A stretch of DNA of 64,000 nucleotides from Streptomyces sp. NBRC 110035. Its GTDB lineage: Bacteria > Actinomycetota > Actinomycetes > Streptomycetales > Streptomycetaceae. The notes under the pieces are model-generated. The model did no database searches and was not told where the DNA came from. It saw nothing but the letters and a program-made list of their open reading frames with translations. The stretch lies in the NCBI RefSeq assembly GCF_000829695.1, contig NZ_BBNN01000027.1, positions 62,001 to 126,000 on the forward strand, written 5' to 3'. Below, one piece after another: positions 50,705-60,031 of the stretch (position 1 is the stretch's first letter; each line of letters starts with the position of its first letter). Both the position numbers and the translations under genes were made by a program.

Positions 50705-51267
50705 GCATCACCGAGACCGGCCTGCGGACCGCGCTGGGCACCTTCGGGGTCCGCCCGCTGGACCCGCCGAAGGACGCCGGGCTGCTGCACGCGTGGGTCA
50801 CCCACCCCAAGGCGGCCTTCTGGATGATGCAGGACGCGAGACCGGAGGACGTCGAGCGCGAGTACCTGCGGATCGCGGCCGACGAGCACCACCACGCCCT
50901 GCTGGGCCTGCACGACGGCGTCCCCGCCTTCCTGATGGAGACGTACGACCCCGCGCACCGTGAGCTGACCGGGCTGTACGAGCCGGAGCCCGGCGACGTC
51001 GGCATGCACTTCCTGGTCGCGCCGGCCGGCACCCCGCTGCACGGCTTCACCCGGGCCGTGATCACCGCCGTCCTCGCGCACATCTTCGACGACCCGGCGG
51101 CCCTGCGGGTCGTCGTCGAACCGGACGTGTCCAACAAGGCGGTCCAGGCCCTGAACGAGGCCGTCGGCTTCGTTCCCGTACGCGAGATCGACAAGCCGGA
51201 GAAGAAGGCGTTGCTGAGCTTCTGCACCCGTCAACAGTTCGCCGCGGCCACGGGGGTGAGCGTATGA
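50701..51267 (+). CDS. desC: N-hydroxycadaverine acyltransferase
   Basis: 188 residues, GNAT-type acyltransferase of the IucB/RhbD siderophore class: FWMMQDARPEDVEREYLRIA near 40-59, GDVGMHFLVAPAGTPLHGFT near 98-117 and VVEPDVSNKAVQALNEAVGF near 138-157. Acylates N-hydroxycadaverine with succinyl-CoA (and acetyl-CoA or other acyl-CoA) to hydroxamates. Both ends overlap neighbours as ATGA, giving coupled translation of desB-desC-desD. Confidence 0.92.
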   Translation: MSITETGLRTALGTFGVRPLDPPKDAGLLHAWVTHPKAAFWMMQDARPEDVEREYLRIAADEHHHALLGLHDGVPAFLMETYDPAHRELTGLYEPEPGDVGMHFLVAPAGTPLHGFTRAVITAVLAHIFDDPAALRVVVEPDVSNKAVQALNEAVGFVPVREIDKPEKKALLSFCTRQQFAAATGVSV

Positions 51268-53078
51268 GCCCCGCCGGCACGAGCCGCAACGGCACGAGCC
51301 TCGCCGGCGCCGTGGACCATCTGACCCCCGAGCGCTGGGAGACGGCCAACCGCCTGCTGATCCGCAAGGCGCTCGCGGAGTTCTCCCACGAGCGGCTGCT
51401 CACCCCGGAGCCCGCGGGCCCGGACACGGGAACGGACGCGTACGTCGTCCGCAGTGACGACGGGCTGACCGAGTACCGCTTCACCGCCGTCCGCCGCGCC
51501 CTGGACCACTGGCAGGTCGCCTCCGGCTCGATCACCCGGCACCGCGGCGGAACCGAACTCCCGCTCGCCGCGCTGGACTTCTTCGTCGAACTGCAGAAGT
51601 CGCTGGGGCTGAGCGACGAGGTCCTGCCGGTGTACCTGGAGGAGATCTCCTCCACCCTCTCCGGCACCTGCTACAAGCTCGCCAAGCCCGCCGTCACCTC
51701 GGCCGAGCTGGTGGACGCCGGTTTCCAGGCCGTCGAGACCGGCATGACCGAGGGCCATCCCTGCTTCGTCGCCAACAACGGGCGGCTCGGCTTCGGCATC
51801 CACGAGTACCGGGCCTACGCGCCGGAGACGGCGAACCCGGTGCGGCTGGTGTGGCTGGCCGCGCACCGCTCACGGGCGGCGTTCACCGCCGGCGTCGGCG
51901 TCGAGTACGAGTCGTTCCTGCGGCAGGAGCTGGGCGGGGACACCGTCGGGCGCTTCCACCGCACGCTCACGGAGCAGGGGCTCGACCCGGCCGACTACCT
52001 CCTCATTCCCGTCCACCCCTGGCAGTGGTGGAACAAGCTCACCGTCACCTTCGCCGCCGAGGTCGCCCGCCGCCACCTGGTGTGCCTGGGCGAGGGCGAC
52101 GACGAGTACCTGGCCCAGCAGTCCATCCGCACCTTCTTCAACCGGTCGAACCCTCAAAAGCACTATGTGAAGACGGCCCTGTCCGTCCTCAACATGGGCT
52201 TCATGCGCGGACTTTCGGCCGCGTACATGGAGGCCACACCGGCGATCAACGACTGGCTGGCCCAGCTGATCGAGAACGACCCGGTGCTGCGGTCGACCGG
52301 GCTGACGATCATCCGGGAGCGGGCGGCGGTCGGCTACCGGCACCTGGAGTACGAGAAGGCCACCGACCGCTACTCGCCGTACCGCAAGATGCTGGCCGCG
52401 CTGTGGCGGGAGAGCCCGGTGCCGTCGCTGCGCCGGGGCGAGTCCCTCGCCACGATGGCCTCCCTGCTCCACGTGGACCACGAGGGGGCGTCCTTCGCGG
52501 GCGCGCTGATCGAGCGGTCCGGGCTCACCCCCGTCCAGTGGCTGCGGCACTACCTGCGCGCCTACTACACGCCGTTGCTGCACAGCTTCTACGCCTACGA
52601 CCTGGTGTACATGCCGCACGGCGAGAACGTGATCCTCGTGCTCGAGGACGGGGTGGTGCGGCGCGCGGTCTACAAGGACATCGCCGAGGAGATCGCGGTG
52701 ATGGACCCGGACGCGGTACTGCCGCCGGAGGTCTCCCGCATCCGCGTGGAGGTGCCGGAGGACAGGAAGCTGCTGTCGATCCTCACGGACGTCTTCGACT
52801 GCTTCTTCCGTTTCCTGGCCGCCGACCTCGCCACCGAGGGCGTCCTCACCGAGGACGACTTCTGGCGGACGGTCGCGGAGATCACCCGCGAGTACCAGGC
52901 GTCGGTGCCCGAACTCGGCGACAGGTTCGCCCAGTACGACATGTTCGCCCCCGAGTTCGCGCTGTCCTGCCTCAACCGGCTCCAACTGCGCGACAACAGG
53001 CAGATGGTGGACCTCACGGACCCGTCCGGCGCGCTCCAGCTGGTCGGCACCCTGAAGAACCCCCTCGCCGGCTTCTGA
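51264..53078 (+). CDS. desD: NRPS-independent siderophore synthetase for desferrioxamine
   Basis: 604 residues, IucA/IucC family. Seen: GHPCFVANNGRLGFGIHEYR near 161-180 (ATP-binding loop), LIPVHPWQWWNKLTVTFAAE near 247-266, SIRTFFNRSNPQKHYVKTAL near 287-306 and HGENVILVLEDGVVRRAVYK near 453-472. It activates the succinyl hydroxamate as adenylate and joins three units into desferrioxamine E, or caps for desferrioxamine B. Start ATG of the ATGA overlap with desC. A terminator hairpin follows 13 bases after the stop, ending the operon. Confidence 0.94.
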   Translation: MSPAGTSRNGTSLAGAVDHLTPERWETANRLLIRKALAEFSHERLLTPEPAGPDTGTDAYVVRSDDGLTEYRFTAVRRALDHWQVASGSITRHRGGTELPLAALDFFVELQKSLGLSDEVLPVYLEEISSTLSGTCYKLAKPAVTSAELVDAGFQAVETGMTEGHPCFVANNGRLGFGIHEYRAYAPETANPVRLVWLAAHRSRAAFTAGVGVEYESFLRQELGGDTVGRFHRTLTEQGLDPADYLLIPVHPWQWWNKLTVTFAAEVARRHLVCLGEGDDEYLAQQSIRTFFNRSNPQKHYVKTALSVLNMGFMRGLSAAYMEATPAINDWLAQLIENDPVLRSTGLTIIRERAAVGYRHLEYEKATDRYSPYRKMLAALWRESPVPSLRRGESLATMASLLHVDHEGASFAGALIERSGLTPVQWLRHYLRAYYTPLLHSFYAYDLVYMPHGENVILVLEDGVVRRAVYKDIAEEIAVMDPDAVLPPEVSRIRVEVPEDRKLLSILTDVFDCFFRFLAADLATEGVLTEDDFWRTVAEITREYQASVPELGDRFAQYDMFAPEFALSCLNRLQLRDNRQMVDLTDPSGALQLVGTLKNPLAGF

Positions 53079-53090
53079 CCCACGGACGGG

Positions 53091-53125
53091 CGGGCATCCC
53101 CACGTACGGTCCTGCGGGATGCCCG
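53091..53125 (+). terminator. Terminator after the des operon
   Basis: CGGGCATCCC (53091-53100) pairs with GGGATGCCCG (53116-53125) over a 15-base loop, 12 bases beyond the desD stop. Confidence 0.65.
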
Positions 53126-53191
53126 TCGCCGGCCCGCCCCGCTCGTCATGTACAGACCACCCGTCCGCGGATCCGGTGGAACAATCACCCC

Positions 53192-54082
53192 ATGGCGGAA
53201 ATCATCCAGAAGGACGGAACCTGGGTCCACGACGGGAACACCCTGCGGCTGACGCCCGGCCGGGACAAGAACGTCGGGCTGCTCCGCCGGACCCTGGGCG
53301 AACTGACGGTCCCCCTGCAGGCGTTGGCGGGCATCTCCTTCGAACAGGGCAGAAAGGCGGGGCGGCTCAGGCTGCGGCTGCGCGAGGGCGCCGACCCCCT
53401 GCTCCAGGCGACCGGCGGCCGGCTCACCGAGCCGCACGACCCGTACCGGCTGACCGTGGACTCCGACCGGTACGGCGTCGCCGAGTACTTCACGGACGAG
53501 GTCCGCAACGCCCTGCTGCTCGACCAGGTGCCGTCCGACCCGGTCTCCGGCTATCTGCTGCCCGGCCCGTCCGTGCCGCTGTCGGTCGCCGCCGGGGACG
53601 GCTCGGCGAGCTTCGACGGGGAGCAGATCCGCCTGGAGTGGAACTGGAAGACGGAGGACGCCAAGTCCGCCGCCGGCACCCGTACCCTCGCGCTGGCCGA
53701 CATCACCGCCGTGGAGTGGCAGCCGGCGGCCGGGCTGGAGAACGGCCACCTGCGGTTCGTCGTGCGCCACGCGCCCACCAAGGCGCCGGCGAAGTACGAC
53801 CCCAACGCGGTGGAGCTGTGGGGGTTCAAGAAGGACCCCCTGATGGCGCTCGTCGCCGCCGCCGTGCAGGCCCGCCTGCCGCACCCCGCCGCCTCGGCCC
53901 TCGCCGGGAGCGAACGCCCGGCACCACCGAAGACCCCGGCCGCGGGTGCCCCGGCCGCCCGCGAGGACGACCACGACGCGCTGCTGCGCCGGCTGCGCGA
54001 ACTGGGCGAACTGCACCGCGCCGGGATCCTGACGGACGAGGAGTTCACCCTGGCCAAACAGGCGGTCCTCAAGCGCATGTAG
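53192..54082 (+). CDS. DUF4429 domain protein with C-terminal SHOCT motif
   Basis: 296 residues. Two copies of the DUF4429 beta-rich module: MAEIIQKDGTWVHDGNTLRL from residue 1 and GSASFDGEQIRLEWNWKTED near 130-149, each followed by an IxAVEW or LAGISFEQG-type strand. The last 35 residues form a SHOCT helix pair (LLRRLRELGELHRAGILTDE, EEFTLAKQAVLKRM). Such proteins are widespread in Streptomyces with unknown function, perhaps membrane-lipid or oligomer associated like PH-like modules. A single gene between des and glmS. Confidence 0.82.
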   Translation: MAEIIQKDGTWVHDGNTLRLTPGRDKNVGLLRRTLGELTVPLQALAGISFEQGRKAGRLRLRLREGADPLLQATGGRLTEPHDPYRLTVDSDRYGVAEYFTDEVRNALLLDQVPSDPVSGYLLPGPSVPLSVAAGDGSASFDGEQIRLEWNWKTEDAKSAAGTRTLALADITAVEWQPAAGLENGHLRFVVRHAPTKAPAKYDPNAVELWGFKKDPLMALVAAAVQARLPHPAASALAGSERPAPPKTPAAGAPAAREDDHDALLRRLRELGELHRAGILTDEEFTLAKQAVLKRM

Positions 54083-54203
54083 CCCGGCCGCACACCGGGT
54101 CGCGTGCCCGTCCGTCGCACCCGACCCTCACCCCGCCTCGCCTCCCTGCCCGAAATCGGGCAGGATTCTTGCGTGAACCCCTCCCTTGCTCCAGGATCAT
54201 CGA

Positions 54204-54461
54204 GTGCACGACGAACTCGTTGATCATCTGACGCGGTCCTCGCCCCTCAGCCGGGGCGAGGCGCTGCGGGTGATCCAGGACGTGCTCGCCTACTTCGACG
54301 AGACGACCGAGGACTTCGTCCGTCGCCGCCACCGCGAGCTCCAGGCCCAGGGCCTGGTGAACGCGACGATCTTCGAACGGATCGAGGCGGACCTCAGATA
54401 CCGCGCCGTGGCCCCGCCCGAGCTCTCGCTCCGGCAGCTGCGGCGCATCGTCTACGGCTAG
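54204..54461 (+). CDS. Small conserved helical protein upstream of glmS
   Basis: 85 residues, acidic and helical, with SRGEALRVIQDVLAYFDETT near 15-34, DFVRRRHRELQAQGLVNATI near 37-56 and IEADLRYRAVAPPELSLRQL, RRIVYG at the end. GTG 54204 has AGGA eight bases upstream; a TTG 18 bases earlier is in frame but lacks a site. The stop is 13 bases from the glmS start, so the two are probably one transcript. No function recognised. Confidence 0.72.
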   Translation: MHDELVDHLTRSSPLSRGEALRVIQDVLAYFDETTEDFVRRRHRELQAQGLVNATIFERIEADLRYRAVAPPELSLRQLRRIVYG

Positions 54462-54474
54462 GAAAACACCACAC

Positions 54475-56292
54475 ATGTGCGGAATCGTCGGATACATCGG
54501 CAGGCGTGAGGTCGCCCCTCTGCTGCTCGAGGGCCTGCAGCGCCTGGAGTACCGGGGCTACGACTCGGCGGGCATCGCCGTCACGTCCCCGAAGGCGGCC
54601 GGCCTGAAGACGGTCAAGGCCAAGGGCCGGGTGCGCGACCTGGAGGCGAAGGTCCCGGCGCGCTTCAAGGGCACCACGGGCATCGCCCACACCCGCTGGG
54701 CCACCCACGGCGCCCCGTCCGACGTGAACGCGCACCCGCACCTGGACGCCGGGGGCAGGGTCGCCGTCGTCCACAACGGCATCATCGACAACGCCGGTGA
54801 GCTGCGCCGCAAACTGGAGGCGGACGGCGTCGAGTTCCTCTCCGAGACGGACACCGAGGTCCTCACCCACCTGATCGCCCGCTCGCAGGCCGTCAAGCTG
54901 GAGGACAAGGTCCGCGAGACGGTGCGGATCATCGAGGGCACCTACGGCATCGCCGTGCTGCACGCCGACTTCCCGGACCGCATCGTGGTGGCCCGCAACG
55001 GCTCCCCCGTGGTGCTCGGCATCGGCGAGAAGGAGATGTTCGTCGCCTCGGACATAGCCGCCCTGGTCGCGCACACCCGGCAGATCGTCACCCTCGACGA
55101 CGGCGAGATGGCCACCCTCAAGGCCGACGACTTCCGCACGTACACCACCGAGGGCACCCGCACCACGGCCGAGCCGACCACCGTGGAGTGGGAGGCGGCC
55201 TCGTACGACATGGGCGGCCACGACACGTACATGCACAAGGAGATCCACGAGCAGGCCGAGGCCGTGGACCGGGTGCTGCGGGGCCGGATCGACGACCGCT
55301 TCTCCACCGTGCGCCTCGGCGGCCTGAACCTGGACGCGCGGGAGGCCCGCCAGATCCGCCGGGTGAAGATCCTCGGCTGCGGCACCTCGTACCACGCGGG
55401 CATGATCGGCGCCCAGATGATCGAGGAGCTGGCCCGCATCCCGGCCGACGCCGAGCCGGCCTCCGAGTTCCGCTACCGCAACGCGGTCGTCGACCCCGAC
55501 ACGCTGTACGTCGCGGTGTCCCAGTCCGGTGAGACGTACGACGTGCTGGCGGCGGTGCAGGAGCTGAAGCGCAAGGGCGCGCGGGTGCTGGGCGTGGTGA
55601 ACGTCGTCGGTTCGGCGATCGCCCGTGAGGCGGACGGCGGCATGTACGTGCACGCCGGGCCCGAGGTGTGCGTGGTGTCCACCAAGTGCTTCACCAACAC
55701 CACGGTCGCCTTCGCCCTCCTCGCCCTGCACCTGGGCCGTACCCGCGACCTGTCGGTGAGCGACGGCAAGCGGATCATCGAGGGGCTGCGCAGGCTCCCG
55801 GGACAGATCTCCGAGATCCTGGAGCAGGAGGAGGACATCAGGAAGCTGGCCCTGCAGTACGCCGAGGCCCGCTCGATGCTCTTCATCGGCCGCGTGCGGG
55901 GCTACCCGGTGGCCCGCGAGGCGTCCCTGAAGCTGAAGGAGGTCTCCTACATCCACGCGGAGGCCTACCCGGCGTCCGAGCTCAAGCACGGTCCGCTGGC
56001 CCTGATCGAGCCCGCGCTGCCGACCGTCGCGATCGTCCCCGACGACGATCTGCTGGAGAAGAACCGCGCGGCCCTGGAGGAGATCAAGGCCCGCAGCGGC
56101 CGGATCATGGCCGTCGCCCACCGGGAGCAGGAGAAGGCCGACCACACGGTCGTCGTCCCGAAGAACGAGGACGAGCTGGACCCCATCCTCATGGGCATCC
56201 CGCTCCAGCTCCTCGCCTACCACACGGCGTTGGCCCTGGGCCGGGACATCGACAAGCCGCGCAACCTCGCCAAGTCGGTCACCGTCGAGTAG
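54475..56292 (+). CDS. glmS: Glucosamine-6-phosphate synthase (isomerising)
   Basis: 605 residues. N-terminal glutaminase with nucleophile Cys2 (MCGIVGYIGRREVAP), RLEYRGYDSAGIAV near 23-36, GIAHTRWATHGAPSDVNAHP and NGIIDNAGELR. Two SIS domains follow: LGCGTSYHAGMIGAQMIEEL near 302-321, SQSGETYDVLAAVQELKRKG near 349-368, and the C-terminal KLKEVSYIHAEAYPASELKH with ending LAKSVTVE. Makes glucosamine 6-phosphate from fructose 6-phosphate and glutamine for peptidoglycan. No glmS ribozyme-like leader is expected in this phylum and none is visible in the short upstream gap. Confidence 0.95.
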   Translation: MCGIVGYIGRREVAPLLLEGLQRLEYRGYDSAGIAVTSPKAAGLKTVKAKGRVRDLEAKVPARFKGTTGIAHTRWATHGAPSDVNAHPHLDAGGRVAVVHNGIIDNAGELRRKLEADGVEFLSETDTEVLTHLIARSQAVKLEDKVRETVRIIEGTYGIAVLHADFPDRIVVARNGSPVVLGIGEKEMFVASDIAALVAHTRQIVTLDDGEMATLKADDFRTYTTEGTRTTAEPTTVEWEAASYDMGGHDTYMHKEIHEQAEAVDRVLRGRIDDRFSTVRLGGLNLDAREARQIRRVKILGCGTSYHAGMIGAQMIEELARIPADAEPASEFRYRNAVVDPDTLYVAVSQSGETYDVLAAVQELKRKGARVLGVVNVVGSAIAREADGGMYVHAGPEVCVVSTKCFTNTTVAFALLALHLGRTRDLSVSDGKRIIEGLRRLPGQISEILEQEEDIRKLALQYAEARSMLFIGRVRGYPVAREASLKLKEVSYIHAEAYPASELKHGPLALIEPALPTVAIVPDDDLLEKNRAALEEIKARSGRIMAVAHREQEKADHTVVVPKNEDELDPILMGIPLQLLAYHTALALGRDIDKPRNLAKSVTVE

Positions 56293-56367
56293 TCGGTCAC
56301 CGTAGGGCGGTCGGTCGGCGTCGGGCGGTCGCGCGGCCGGCCGGCTCCTGACGGCATGCACACCCGC

Positions 56368-56399
56368 GGGGGGCGGGGCAGGCACCTGCCCCGCCCCCC
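56368..56399. terminator. Bidirectional terminator between glmS and the stress protein
   Basis: GGGGGGCGGGGCAGG (56368-56382) pairs perfectly with CCTGCCCCGCCCCCC (56385-56399) around CA. It serves two converging genes. Just upstream the end of glmS (TCGGTCACCGT) is repeated once after the stop. Confidence 0.8.
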
Positions 56400-56402
56400 T
56401 CG

Positions 56403-56945
56403 TCAGGGAATGACCACGACCGGGCGCTGGGCCCGCTTGGCGAGGCGGCCGGCGACGGAGCCGAAGAGCCGGCCGACGAGGCCGTGGGTGGAGCCGACGA
56501 CGATCGCGTCGGCCTCGTACTCCCGGCCGACCTCCTCGAGTTCGTGGCAGATGTCGCCGCCGCGCTCGACCAGGATCCAGGGCACCTCGGTGAGGTGGTC
56601 CGCGCAGGCGAGCTCGAGGCCGAGGACCTCGGTGCGGTGGTCGGGCACGTCGACGAAGACCGGGGGTTCGCAGCCCGCCCACACCGTGGTCGGGAGCCGG
56701 TTGGCGACGTGGACGATGATCAGCGCGGAACCGGAACGCCGGGCCATGCCGATCGCGTACGCGAGGGCGCGCTCACTGGAGGTGGAGCCGTCGAAACCGA
56801 CGACGACGCCGTGCCGGAACGCCGGATCGCACGGCTGGCGCGACTGAGCGGCGCCCAGGGGCTCGGCCCCCACCGGCTCGGCGGCCGTGGGGTCGGCGAG
56901 GGGTCGCTTGCGGTCCGCGGGTTCGAAGAATTCGTGACCGGCCAT
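56403..56945 (-). CDS. Universal stress protein (UspA family)
   Basis: 180 residues. After an about 37-residue variable N-terminus comes the Usp fold: GVVVGFDGSTSSERALAYAI near 47-66, SALIIVHVANRLP near 73, LELACADHLTEVPWILVERG, and the ATP-binding loop ADAIVVGSTHGLVGRLFGSV near 145-164 with the G-2x-G-9x-G(S) pattern, ending KRAQRPVVVIP. A likely ATP-binding type. Cytoplasmic; role in stress or dormancy not specified. Converges on glmS through the shared terminator. Confidence 0.88.
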   Translation of the reverse strand: MAGHEFFEPADRKRPLADPTAAEPVGAEPLGAAQSRQPCDPAFRHGVVVGFDGSTSSERALAYAIGMARRSGSALIIVHVANRLPTTVWAGCEPPVFVDVPDHRTEVLGLELACADHLTEVPWILVERGGDICHELEEVGREYEADAIVVGSTHGLVGRLFGSVAGRLAKRAQRPVVVIP

Positions 56946-57783
56946 GGCTGTCTCGGCGTTGTGATCCTTGTCAGGAGGGACGACAGGCTGCGTCGGAGCT
57001 GTGTCCGGGAATCATCTTCCCAACCCCATACCCCCAAGGGTACGGCGGTACGCCTCCTTCGCGCAGATCCCGTCCGCACGGGCCGACGGGTATCCCGGAG
57101 CATGCCCGAGCGGGTACCCGTCACGCAATGGTTGCTGCGCTGTACAGGCGGTTTGCGCGGGGCGGGCCCAGCCGCGAGAGTGGGGCGCGCCGGGACGCCG
57201 GCCCCGGCGGCGCGGTGACCGAGGCGCCGCCCGCGCGTTGAACCCCGTGTGCCGCGCCGCACGGAGCGCCCCCGCGTCCGGCCGCGGAGCCGGCCCACCG
57301 CACCGAACGCCCCGCCCGCCGCGCCTCCCCGCCCGAACCCGAAGGGGCCTCGCGGCGGCCCCGCCGGACCGTCCGGGACCCGGCGGAGAGACACCGGTCG
57401 CCTGACCGGTTTCCGCGCACGCGGACGCATGTTTTCAGCCAACTTCCGCAACCTGTGCATCAACGGGTGCGACCACCCCCCAACCCCCGTTCGACCTGCA
57501 CGGAAAGGGTCCGGGGGACCCCGGGCACCCTACGGGGATTGGCCACTGCGACAAGGCGCACTTCCCGACACGGCCCACGAGTGCAACCCTTCGTGATCGA
57601 ATGCTTCACGCCAAGTTGCCAAGTCGACAATCCGCCGGGGGTCGAACTGGCCACCCGGGCACGACGGGACACAGTAGATTCGATCTTGACTGTCTTACGG
57701 CGGGGGACTCGTGCAGGACCGAGGGGAAACGTGCAGGTGCGACACAACCGAGGAGCCGCGACCACCGAGGGGGGCTTAGCAGT
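56946..57783. promoter_or_regulatory. 838-base regulatory region upstream of adpA
   Basis: No supported coding sequence. The left part (57120-57420) is extremely GC-rich; the right part (57420-57780) is less so and contains likely promoter sequence such as TAGATT near 57675. A long upstream region is typical for adpA, whose promoter is known in Streptomyces to receive several regulators (A-factor-type receptors, BldD, AdpA itself). Individual sites were not fixed by eye. Confidence 0.5.
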
Positions 57784-59085
57784 ATGAGCCACGACTCCAC
57801 TGCCGCGCCGGAAACCGCGGCCCGGAAACTCGCCGGGCGACGCCGCAAGGAGATCGTCGCGGTGCTGCTGTTCAGCGGCGGCCCCATCTTCGAGAGTTCC
57901 ATACCGCTGTCGGTGTTCGGGATCGACCGCCAGGACGCCGGCGTACCGCGCTACCGCCTGCTGGTGAGTGCCGGCGAGGAGGGCCCGCTGCGGACCACGG
58001 GGGGTCTCGAACTCACCGCGCCGCACGGTCTGGAGGCGATCGCGCGGGCGGGCACCGTCGTCGTGCCCGCCTGGCGTTCGATCACCTCGCCGCCGCCCCA
58101 GGAGGCGCTCGAGGCGCTGCGCCGGGCCCACGAGGAAGGCGCCCGCATCGTCGGGCTGTGCACCGGCGCCTTCGTGCTCGCGGCGGCAGGCCTGCTGGAC
58201 GGCCGTCCGGCGACCACCCACTGGATGTACGCGCCGACGCTGGCGAAACGCTATCCGTCGGTGCACGTCGATCCGCGGGAACTCTTCGTGGACGACGGCG
58301 ACGTGCTGACCTCCGCCGGTACGGCGGCCGGAATCGATCTGTGCCTGCACGTCGTGCGCACGGATCACGGCAACGAGGCGGCGGGCGCGCTCGCCCGGCG
58401 TCTGGTCGTCCCGCCGCGCCGGACGGGTGGTCAGGAACGCTATCTGGACAGGTCTTTACCCGAGGAGATCGGCGCCGACCCGCTCGCCGAGGTCGTCGCC
58501 TGGGCACTGGAGCACCTCCACGAACAGTTCGACGTGGAGACGCTGGCGGCACGCGCGTACATGAGCCGTCGTACGTTCGACCGCCGTTTCCGCTCACTGA
58601 CCGGCAGCGCGCCGCTGCAGTGGCTGATCACGCAGCGGGTGCTGCAGGCCCAGCGCCTGCTGGAGACGTCGGACTACTCGGTGGACGAGGTCGCGGGCCG
58701 CTGCGGCTTCCGCTCACCGGTCGCGCTGCGGGGCCACTTCCGGCGTCAGCTGGGTTCGTCCCCGGCCGCCTACCGGGCCGCGTACCGCGCGCGGCGCCCC
58801 CAGGCGGAACGGCACCAGGGATCCGACGGCCTCCCGAACACCCCGGGGGCCGTCCCGTCCGGGCCGGCGCACCAGCACGGGCACCCGGGCCATCCCGGCC
58901 AGGCGCCCGCCGCCCTGCACCCGGACACCCCGGTGCCGCACCAGTCGCGGCGCACGGCGGCCGCGAACTCCCTGGGTGGTCCGCCACTGGCGGCGTCGGC
59001 CTCCTCGGGAGACCCGGCCCGTGAGCCCCGCGAGGCCTATGCCCAGGCCCGGGCGAGCGTGCCGGGCCAGCGCAGCGCGCCGTGA
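57784..59085 (+). CDS. adpA: AdpA, AraC/XylS-type master regulator of development
   Basis: 433 residues. N-terminal DJ-1/ThiJ/PfpI-like dimerisation domain (EIVAVLLFSGGPIFESSIPL near 23-42, IVGLCTGAFVLAAAGLLDGR near 123-142) and C-terminal double-HTH AraC domain (FDVETLAARAYMSRRTFDRR, YSVDEVAGRCGFRSPVALRG). Residue 225 is Leu encoded by TTA (58456-58458) between the domains in DRSLPEE, the conserved bldA control point of adpA. The last about 110 residues are a His/Pro/Gly-rich tail longer than in the about 400-residue AdpA proteins I know. AdpA activates sporulation and secondary-metabolism genes. Start has GAGGGGGG upstream. Confidence 0.95.
   Translation: MSHDSTAAPETAARKLAGRRRKEIVAVLLFSGGPIFESSIPLSVFGIDRQDAGVPRYRLLVSAGEEGPLRTTGGLELTAPHGLEAIARAGTVVVPAWRSITSPPPQEALEALRRAHEEGARIVGLCTGAFVLAAAGLLDGRPATTHWMYAPTLAKRYPSVHVDPRELFVDDGDVLTSAGTAAGIDLCLHVVRTDHGNEAAGALARRLVVPPRRTGGQERYLDRSLPEEIGADPLAEVVAWALEHLHEQFDVETLAARAYMSRRTFDRRFRSLTGSAPLQWLITQRVLQAQRLLETSDYSVDEVAGRCGFRSPVALRGHFRRQLGSSPAAYRAAYRARRPQAERHQGSDGLPNTPGAVPSGPAHQHGHPGHPGQAPAALHPDTPVPHQSRRTAAANSLGGPPLAASASSGDPAREPREAYAQARASVPGQRSAP
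58456..58458 (+). promoter_or_regulatory. TTA (bldA) codon of adpA
   Basis: TCT-TTA-CCC encodes the Leu of DRSLPEE between the two AdpA domains. Its position is conserved in Streptomyces adpA and makes AdpA translation depend on bldA tRNA, with mutual feed-forward control. Confidence 0.92.
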
Positions 59086-59253
59086 GGCGGAGCTGAGCCG
59101 AGCATGAGAGGCGGGCGGGCCCGGAGCAGGGCCCGCGGCAGGCGGCAGTCCGCGCCACGGGCCGGAGGCGGAAGTCTCCGGCCCGTGCTGCTGCCCCGGC
59201 CGGGCCGCCCCCGCCGGGCCCTCTGCGCTCTCTCACGCCGTAAGGTTAGACAT

Positions 59254-59856
59254 ATGAACGATCGCATGGTGTGGATCGACTGCGAGATGACCGGCCTCTC
59301 GCTGTCCGACGACGCGCTCATCGAAGTGGCCGCCCTCGTCACCGACTCCGAGCTGAACGTGCTCGGCGACGGTGTCGACATCGTCATCCGCCCGCCGGAC
59401 GGGGCGCTGGAGACGATGCCGGAGGTGGTGCGTCAGATGCACACCGCGTCCGGACTGCTCGACGAGCTGGCGGACGGCACGACGCTCGAGGACGCCGAGA
59501 GGCGCGTCCTCGCGTACGTGAAGGAGCACGTCAAGGAGCCCGGCAGGGCCCCCCTGTGCGGCAACTCCGTCGGCACGGACCGCGGGTTCCTGCTGCGGGA
59601 CATGCCCGCTCTCGAGAACTACCTGCACTACCGCATCGTCGACGTGTCCAGCATCAAGGAACTGTCGCGCCGCTGGTACCCGAGGGCGTACTTCAACAGC
59701 CCCGAGAAGAACGGCAACCACCGCGCGCTGGCCGACATCCGCGAGTCCATCGCGGAGCTGCGCTACTACCGCGAGGCCGTCTTCGTCCCCCAGCCGGGCC
59801 CCGACTCGGACACCGCGAAGAAGCTCGCCGCGAAGCACGTCCTGCCTGCACCGTAG
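59254..59856 (+). CDS. orn: Oligoribonuclease
   Basis: 200 residues, DEDDh 3'-5' exonuclease. ExoI motif VWIDCEMTGLSLSDDALIEV with Asp and Glu near 8-10, ExoII GNSVGTDRGFLLRDMPALEN near 111-130, and ExoIII NHRALADIRESIAELRYYR with His and Asp near 157-164. Degrades di- to pentanucleotides, including the pGpG left from c-di-GMP. ATG 59254 has AAGG eight bases upstream. Known to follow adpA in Streptomyces (ornA). Typical length. Confidence 0.94.
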   Translation: MNDRMVWIDCEMTGLSLSDDALIEVAALVTDSELNVLGDGVDIVIRPPDGALETMPEVVRQMHTASGLLDELADGTTLEDAERRVLAYVKEHVKEPGRAPLCGNSVGTDRGFLLRDMPALENYLHYRIVDVSSIKELSRRWYPRAYFNSPEKNGNHRALADIRESIAELRYYREAVFVPQPGPDSDTAKKLAAKHVLPAP

Positions 59857-59952
59857 GCACGCCGCGAAACCCTGGCGCGAGCACCCCTTCGGACCCTGTA
59901 CACTTTTTCTCGGCCGGTCGGAAAGGACCAAGTCCGCACCGATGACGGCCAT

Positions 59953-60026
59953 GGTGGGTGTAGCTCAGCTGGTAGAGCACCTGGTTGTGGTCCAGGATGC
60001 CGCGGGTTCAAGTCCCGTCACTCACC
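59953..60026 (+). tRNA. tRNA-His (anticodon GTG)
   Basis: Cloverleaf with acceptor GTGGGTG/CACTCAC (one G-U), an extra G at -1 (59953) opposite the discriminator C as required for tRNA-His, anticodon stem CTGG/CCAG with anticodon GTG at 59987-59989, and T-arm GCGGG-TTCAAGT-CCCGT. CCA is not encoded. A -10-like TACACT at 59898-59903 precedes it. Confidence 0.95.
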
Positions 60027-60031
60027 CTCGA

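Noticed and set aside
56946..57783. Small proteins in the adpA upstream region
   Set aside because: Open frames exist on both strands but with Pro/Arg/Gly-rich translations, no ribosome sites and no family resemblance.
59953..60026. tRNA-His as attachment site of an integrated element
   Set aside because: No integrase and no repeated copy of the tRNA 3' end nearby; the ceb genes that follow are core genes.
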